From positions 1-9,612 of the forward strand of contig JAUWLK010000084.1 in the NCBI GenBank assembly GCA_030613745.1: a stretch of 9,612 nt of DNA, read 5' to 3'. The DNA is from Flavobacteriaceae bacterium. GTDB lineage: Bacteria > Bacteroidota > Bacteroidia > Flavobacteriales > Flavobacteriaceae. The notes below the pieces were generated by a model. It had not been told where the DNA came from and did no database searches. It was given only the letters and a program-made list of their open reading frames with translations. Positions 6,779-9,612 of the stretch are shown in pieces; within the stretch, counting starts at the first letter, position 1, and every line of letters starts with the position of its first letter. The position numbers were made by a program, and so were the translations under genes.

Positions 6779-9325
6779 TTAAAATCTCATTTTTGCACTA
6801 ACACTAAAAGTTCTTCCAAAACCAAACCAAACTAATGCAGTATCAGTAACTGATCCTGAACCATCTCTAGCATCAGCAATATACTCTGTATTGAACACAT
6901 TGTTCATTATAGCTAATAGTGTTGTATCAAATTCTCCAATTTTGAAGTTATATCTTAAACCTGCATCAAACGTTGCATAGTCTGGAGCTTTCCATGCTTG
7001 CGGAGCACCTTCAGTACCTCTGTCATTAGGGTCATATTGGGCATATAAATTACCAAAATAGTTATAATCAACAGTGAAGTGTGTTTTAGGTAACAATTGC
7101 CAATCTAAACCTAAGGCAGCAGTTGTTTGAGCAGATTCTGATACTTTTAAACCAGCAATGTATAAATCAACTACATCAATTAAATTTTGTTCTTCATCAT
7201 AAATTTCAACACCTAAAACATCATTATCCCATGCCCAATCTCCCAAAGAAAGCATACCTGTTAAAGTTAATTTATCCATAGCTCTATACACAAAATCAAA
7301 CTCAATTCCTTGGTGAATTGCGTTTACACCTAAAATATTTGCAGTACTGAAAGTTCCGTCAGGATTTTGAATACCTTGAGTTAAGGTTCTATCATTCCAT
7401 GCAGTTCTGTATAAGTTTACATTTGCAGCAAGTTTTTCTCCTCTAAAACCATATCCTAATTCAACACTAAATATTTTTTGGTTTTCAGCATCAGCATTTA
7501 TATGTTCGTTGTCAAATTGTAAAAATACAGAATCAAATCCTGCAGCTTTTTCAAAATAACCAATATTAGCAAAAATATTATGATAATCGTTTATATTGTA
7601 ATTAGCGCCACCTTTAATACTAAAGCCAGTAAAATTATATTTATCGGTTTCTCTTAAAGGATCGCTGTCTAAATATTGAAAATAATCTATTCTTCTATAT
7701 GAAGTGTTTGAAACAGCAGCAGCAACAAAGACATTTAATTTATCTAATTCATATTCCAATTGTGTAAACAAACCTTGCCAACCTACTTCACCATCATTAT
7801 TATAAGAAAACTTATCTCCAACTTGTAGTGCTCTATTTGGGTTGTTGTCATCTGAATCATCAAACACATAACTGCCTCCTAATAAATCCGTAACTTCTCT
7901 AAAATGTTTCCCTGTATAAGTTCTTAAATCTAAACCAGCAACCAATGCTAAATTATCAGTTAGGTCTGTTTTAAACGTAGATAACAGTCCAAACCAATTA
8001 TGATCGTTTCTTGATGCTCTTAAAAAAGCTTCAGACCCTAAGCCTTGTTCACCATTTGCTCTGTTTATTGCAACAATATTATCTAAATCAACAGGTTGGT
8101 CATCAGCACCAATTCTAACTTGAAATAAATCTCTGTTAGTACCAGCAGTACCACCACCACCACCTGTACCAAACGAAGCATATACAGCTGTTGATAAAGT
8201 AGTTTTATCACTAATTGTCCAATAATGATTTAAAGAAGTTTGTGATTTGTGATAAAAGTTATCTTCTATATGGGTTACTTGTCCATTTTTAATACCCCAG
8301 TCTGGATTAAATTTATTTCCAGATTCTGCATTTCTATAACGTGAAATTAAACTCATGTTTTGTCTTTGCCCGTGTCTTTGTGGTGCTCCAAAAGAAGTAA
8401 AAGAAATTTTATGATTATCATTTATTTGCTTAGAAACGTTAATAAAATAATTAAACCCTTTAAATTCCGTTCCGTCAATATATCCATTACCTTCCGTTTT
8501 AAAAGCAGAAACTGTAGCAGCTAGTCCATTGTCCATTAAACCTGTTGAAACTGTAGCCCCATATTTTGAATATCCATCATTTCCTAATCCAAAAAAGATA
8601 CTTCCACCTTTTTCAACATCAGTCGTTTTAGATAAAATGTTTACAGTACCACCAATTGCAGGGACAGCTACTTTAGAAGCACCTAATCCTCTTTGTACTT
8701 GCATATAACTTGTTACATCTGATAAACCAGCCCAGTTAGACCAATAAACTCTACCATTTTCCATATCATTTACAGGTACACCGTTAATCATTACCGCAAC
8801 GTTTTCAGAATTGAACCCTCTCATAGTTAATTTCCCATCACCAAAACCACCACCAGATTTTGTAGCATATACACCTGGTGTAGATTTTAAAACTTCAGGA
8901 AATTCTTGGCTTCCTAATTTGTGTTCAATAATAGCTGCTGTAACTGTAGAAACAGCAACAGGTGTTTTTCTATCAATTGCAAAAGAAACTTGTGTAATTA
9001 TAATTTCATCTAAGACATTCTCGTCTTGATTTAAAGAAATTTCACCAAGATCAACAGTTTGACCACTCACAGCAGTAAATACAATCTCTTTTGTTTTCAT
9101 ACCAACAAAAGAAATTTCAACAACACCGGCACCTTCTGTTACCTGAAGAGAGAATTTCCCATCAAAATCGGTAGTAGTACCATTAGAAGTGCCTTTTTCA
9201 ATAATATTGGCCCCAGGAAGAGGTCCAGTTTCGTCAACAATAGTACCTTCTATTGTTTGTGCATAAATAGTTGATGATGCAAATATAAATAGCATAATCA
9301 ACCCTAATTTTGTAAAATGTTTCAT
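6779..9325 (-). CDS. TonB-dependent outer-membrane receptor with carboxypeptidase-like regulatory domain
   Basis: An 848-residue outer-membrane transporter, energised by TonB-ExbBD, that imports a ligand into the periplasm. A signal peptide covers residues 1-22 (cut after IYAQ or just before it). A carboxypeptidase-like regulatory domain follows at about 24-95 (IEGTIVDE, PLPGANI, TTDFDGKFSL). LDEIIIT at 105-111 is a likely TonB-box region. The plug spans about 115-233, with SGGGFGDGKLTMRGF, VMINGVPVNDMENG and GGTVNILSKTTD. The rest is a 22-strand-type barrel ending in KMRF with a terminal phenylalanine, the usual barrel-assembly signal. It is shorter than SusC proteins (about 1000) and its partner gene is not susD, so it is not a standard polysaccharide SusCD pair. 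It heads a two-gene operon and lies 95 bases after pgi. The ligand cannot be read from sequence; ferric chelates, nucleotides or oligonucleotides are all possible. Confidence 0.93.
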   Translation of the reverse strand: MKHFTKLGLIMLFIFASSTIYAQTIEGTIVDETGPLPGANIIEKGTSNGTTTDFDGKFSLQVTEGAGVVEISFVGMKTKEIVFTAVSGQTVDLGEISLNQDENVLDEIIITQVSFAIDRKTPVAVSTVTAAIIEHKLGSQEFPEVLKSTPGVYATKSGGGFGDGKLTMRGFNSENVAVMINGVPVNDMENGRVYWSNWAGLSDVTSYMQVQRGLGASKVAVPAIGGTVNILSKTTDVEKGGSIFFGLGNDGYSKYGATVSTGLMDNGLAATVSAFKTEGNGYIDGTEFKGFNYFINVSKQINDNHKISFTSFGAPQRHGQRQNMSLISRYRNAESGNKFNPDWGIKNGQVTHIEDNFYHKSQTSLNHYWTISDKTTLSTAVYASFGTGGGGGTAGTNRDLFQVRIGADDQPVDLDNIVAINRANGEQGLGSEAFLRASRNDHNWFGLLSTFKTDLTDNLALVAGLDLRTYTGKHFREVTDLLGGSYVFDDSDDNNPNRALQVGDKFSYNNDGEVGWQGLFTQLEYELDKLNVFVAAAVSNTSYRRIDYFQYLDSDPLRETDKYNFTGFSIKGGANYNINDYHNIFANIGYFEKAAGFDSVFLQFDNEHINADAENQKIFSVELGYGFRGEKLAANVNLYRTAWNDRTLTQGIQNPDGTFSTANILGVNAIHQGIEFDFVYRAMDKLTLTGMLSLGDWAWDNDVLGVEIYDEEQNLIDVVDLYIAGLKVSESAQTTAALGLDWQLLPKTHFTVDYNYFGNLYAQYDPNDRGTEGAPQAWKAPDYATFDAGLRYNFKIGEFDTTLLAIMNNVFNTEYIADARDGSGSVTDTALVWFGFGRTFSVSAKMRF

Positions 9326-9369
9326 TAATTTTGAATTATAAATTTCCGGCTAAAATAGTATTTGTTTAG

Positions 9370-9378
9370 CAAAACTTA
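9370..9378 (-). promoter_or_regulatory. weak -7-like box upstream of the TonB receptor operon
   Basis: The minus strand reads TAAGTTTTG, one base longer than the TAnnTTTG consensus, 44 bases before the receptor start. No matching -33 TTG is present at normal spacing. Read-through from pgi is an alternative because no terminator is visible between the two genes. Confidence 0.22.
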
Positions 9379-9392
9379 CATTAAATTAATGT
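9378..9392. promoter_or_regulatory. 15-bp inverted repeat, candidate operator upstream of the TonB receptor operon
   Basis: ACATTAA-A-TTAATGT is a perfect 7+1+7 inverted repeat in the 95-base spacer between pgi and the receptor gene, abutting the weak -7-like box. Its short AT-rich stem and lack of a T-tract argue against a terminator, and the placement would suit a dimeric regulator. No regulator gene is in the window. Confidence 0.35.
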
Positions 9393-9420
9393 TATTTATC
9401 CATTTTTTTTTAACAATTCT

Positions 9421-9612
9421 TTAACTAATGCTTGATATCATTTTATTTGCTAATTCTTTTCCTAATTCAACACCAAATTGATCAAAACTATTGATGTTCC
9501 AAATAACACCTTGAACAAAGGTTTTATGCTCATAGATAGCGATAAGAACTCCTAAATTTTTAGGACTTAATTTTTCAATTAATATTGTATTTGAAGGCCG
9601 ATTGCCTTCAAA
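9421..9612 (-). CDS. pgi: glucose-6-phosphate isomerase, C-terminal 63 residues (5' end outside window)
   Basis: Only the C terminus lies in the window; the gene enters from the right edge. The enzyme interconverts glucose-6-phosphate and fructose-6-phosphate in the cytoplasm (glycolysis and gluconeogenesis). The fragment starts FEGNRPSNTI, then has YEHKTFVQG and GVIWNINSFDQFGVELGK, which fits the second family signature; its final lysine corresponds to the conserved active-site lysine of the family (Lys518 in the mammalian enzyme). It ends in SSIS and a TAA stop at 9421-9423. It is on the same strand as the TonB receptor, 95 bases upstream, without a visible terminator between them, so some read-through is possible. 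It is a housekeeping gene and probably marks the edge of the surface-protein cluster. Confidence 0.96.
   Translation of the reverse strand, partial: FEGNRPSNTILIEKLSPKNLGVLIAIYEHKTFVQGVIWNINSFDQFGVELGKELANKMISSIS

Noticed and set aside
8148..8165. CCACCACCACCACC-type short repeat as a regulatory or recombination element
   Set aside because: It encodes the glycine run in the receptor (GTGGGGGTAG), probably a loop, and is explained by the codons for glycine.
8811..9274. Two plus-strand open frames (8811-9029 and 9059-9274) inside the receptor gene
   Set aside because: Both are antisense to the plug and carboxypeptidase-like domains of the receptor and resemble no protein family.

Overview
The window comes from an AT-rich genome of the Bacteroidota, most likely a (probably marine) member of Flavobacteriaceae. 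Evidence for this: a secreted protein ends in a type IX secretion (T9SS) sorting domain, the TonB-dependent receptor carries an N-terminal carboxypeptidase-like regulatory domain, lipoproteins have acidic residues after the lipid-modified cysteine, Shine-Dalgarno sequences are absent, and promoter-like TAnnTTTG boxes are present. The assignment rests on motif recognition, not on a database search.

Layout. Positions 1-631 (minus) hold the N-terminal 210 residues of a PlsC-type acyltransferase that runs off the left edge. Positions 710-1138 (minus) encode a small four-helix membrane protein. A divergent intergenic region (1139-1279) separates it from a plus-strand gene (1280-3178) for a large secreted endonuclease I. 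This nuclease converges on a minus-strand 5'-nucleotidase/metallophosphatase lipoprotein (3285-4727), with a perfect bidirectional terminator hairpin between them. After a 377-base non-coding gap comes a minus-strand two-gene operon: a TonB-dependent outer-membrane receptor (6779-9325) followed 9 bases later by a lipoprotein built of repeats around a choice-of-anchor-J domain (5105-6769), ending at a strong terminator. The C-terminal 63 residues of glucose-6-phosphate isomerase (9421-9612, minus) enter from the right edge.

How the genes may work together. The four central genes look like a cell-surface acquisition module. The T9SS-exported nuclease would cut extracellular DNA or RNA. The lipid-anchored nucleotidase would strip phosphate from nucleotides. 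The TonB receptor with its non-SusD lipoprotein partner would bind and import a product. The nuclease and the lipoprotein carry recognisably related choice-of-anchor-J domains, which strengthens the link. The enzyme families are well supported by motifs; the joint role and the receptor substrate are inference. No tRNA, rRNA, CRISPR array, insertion sequence or phage gene was seen.
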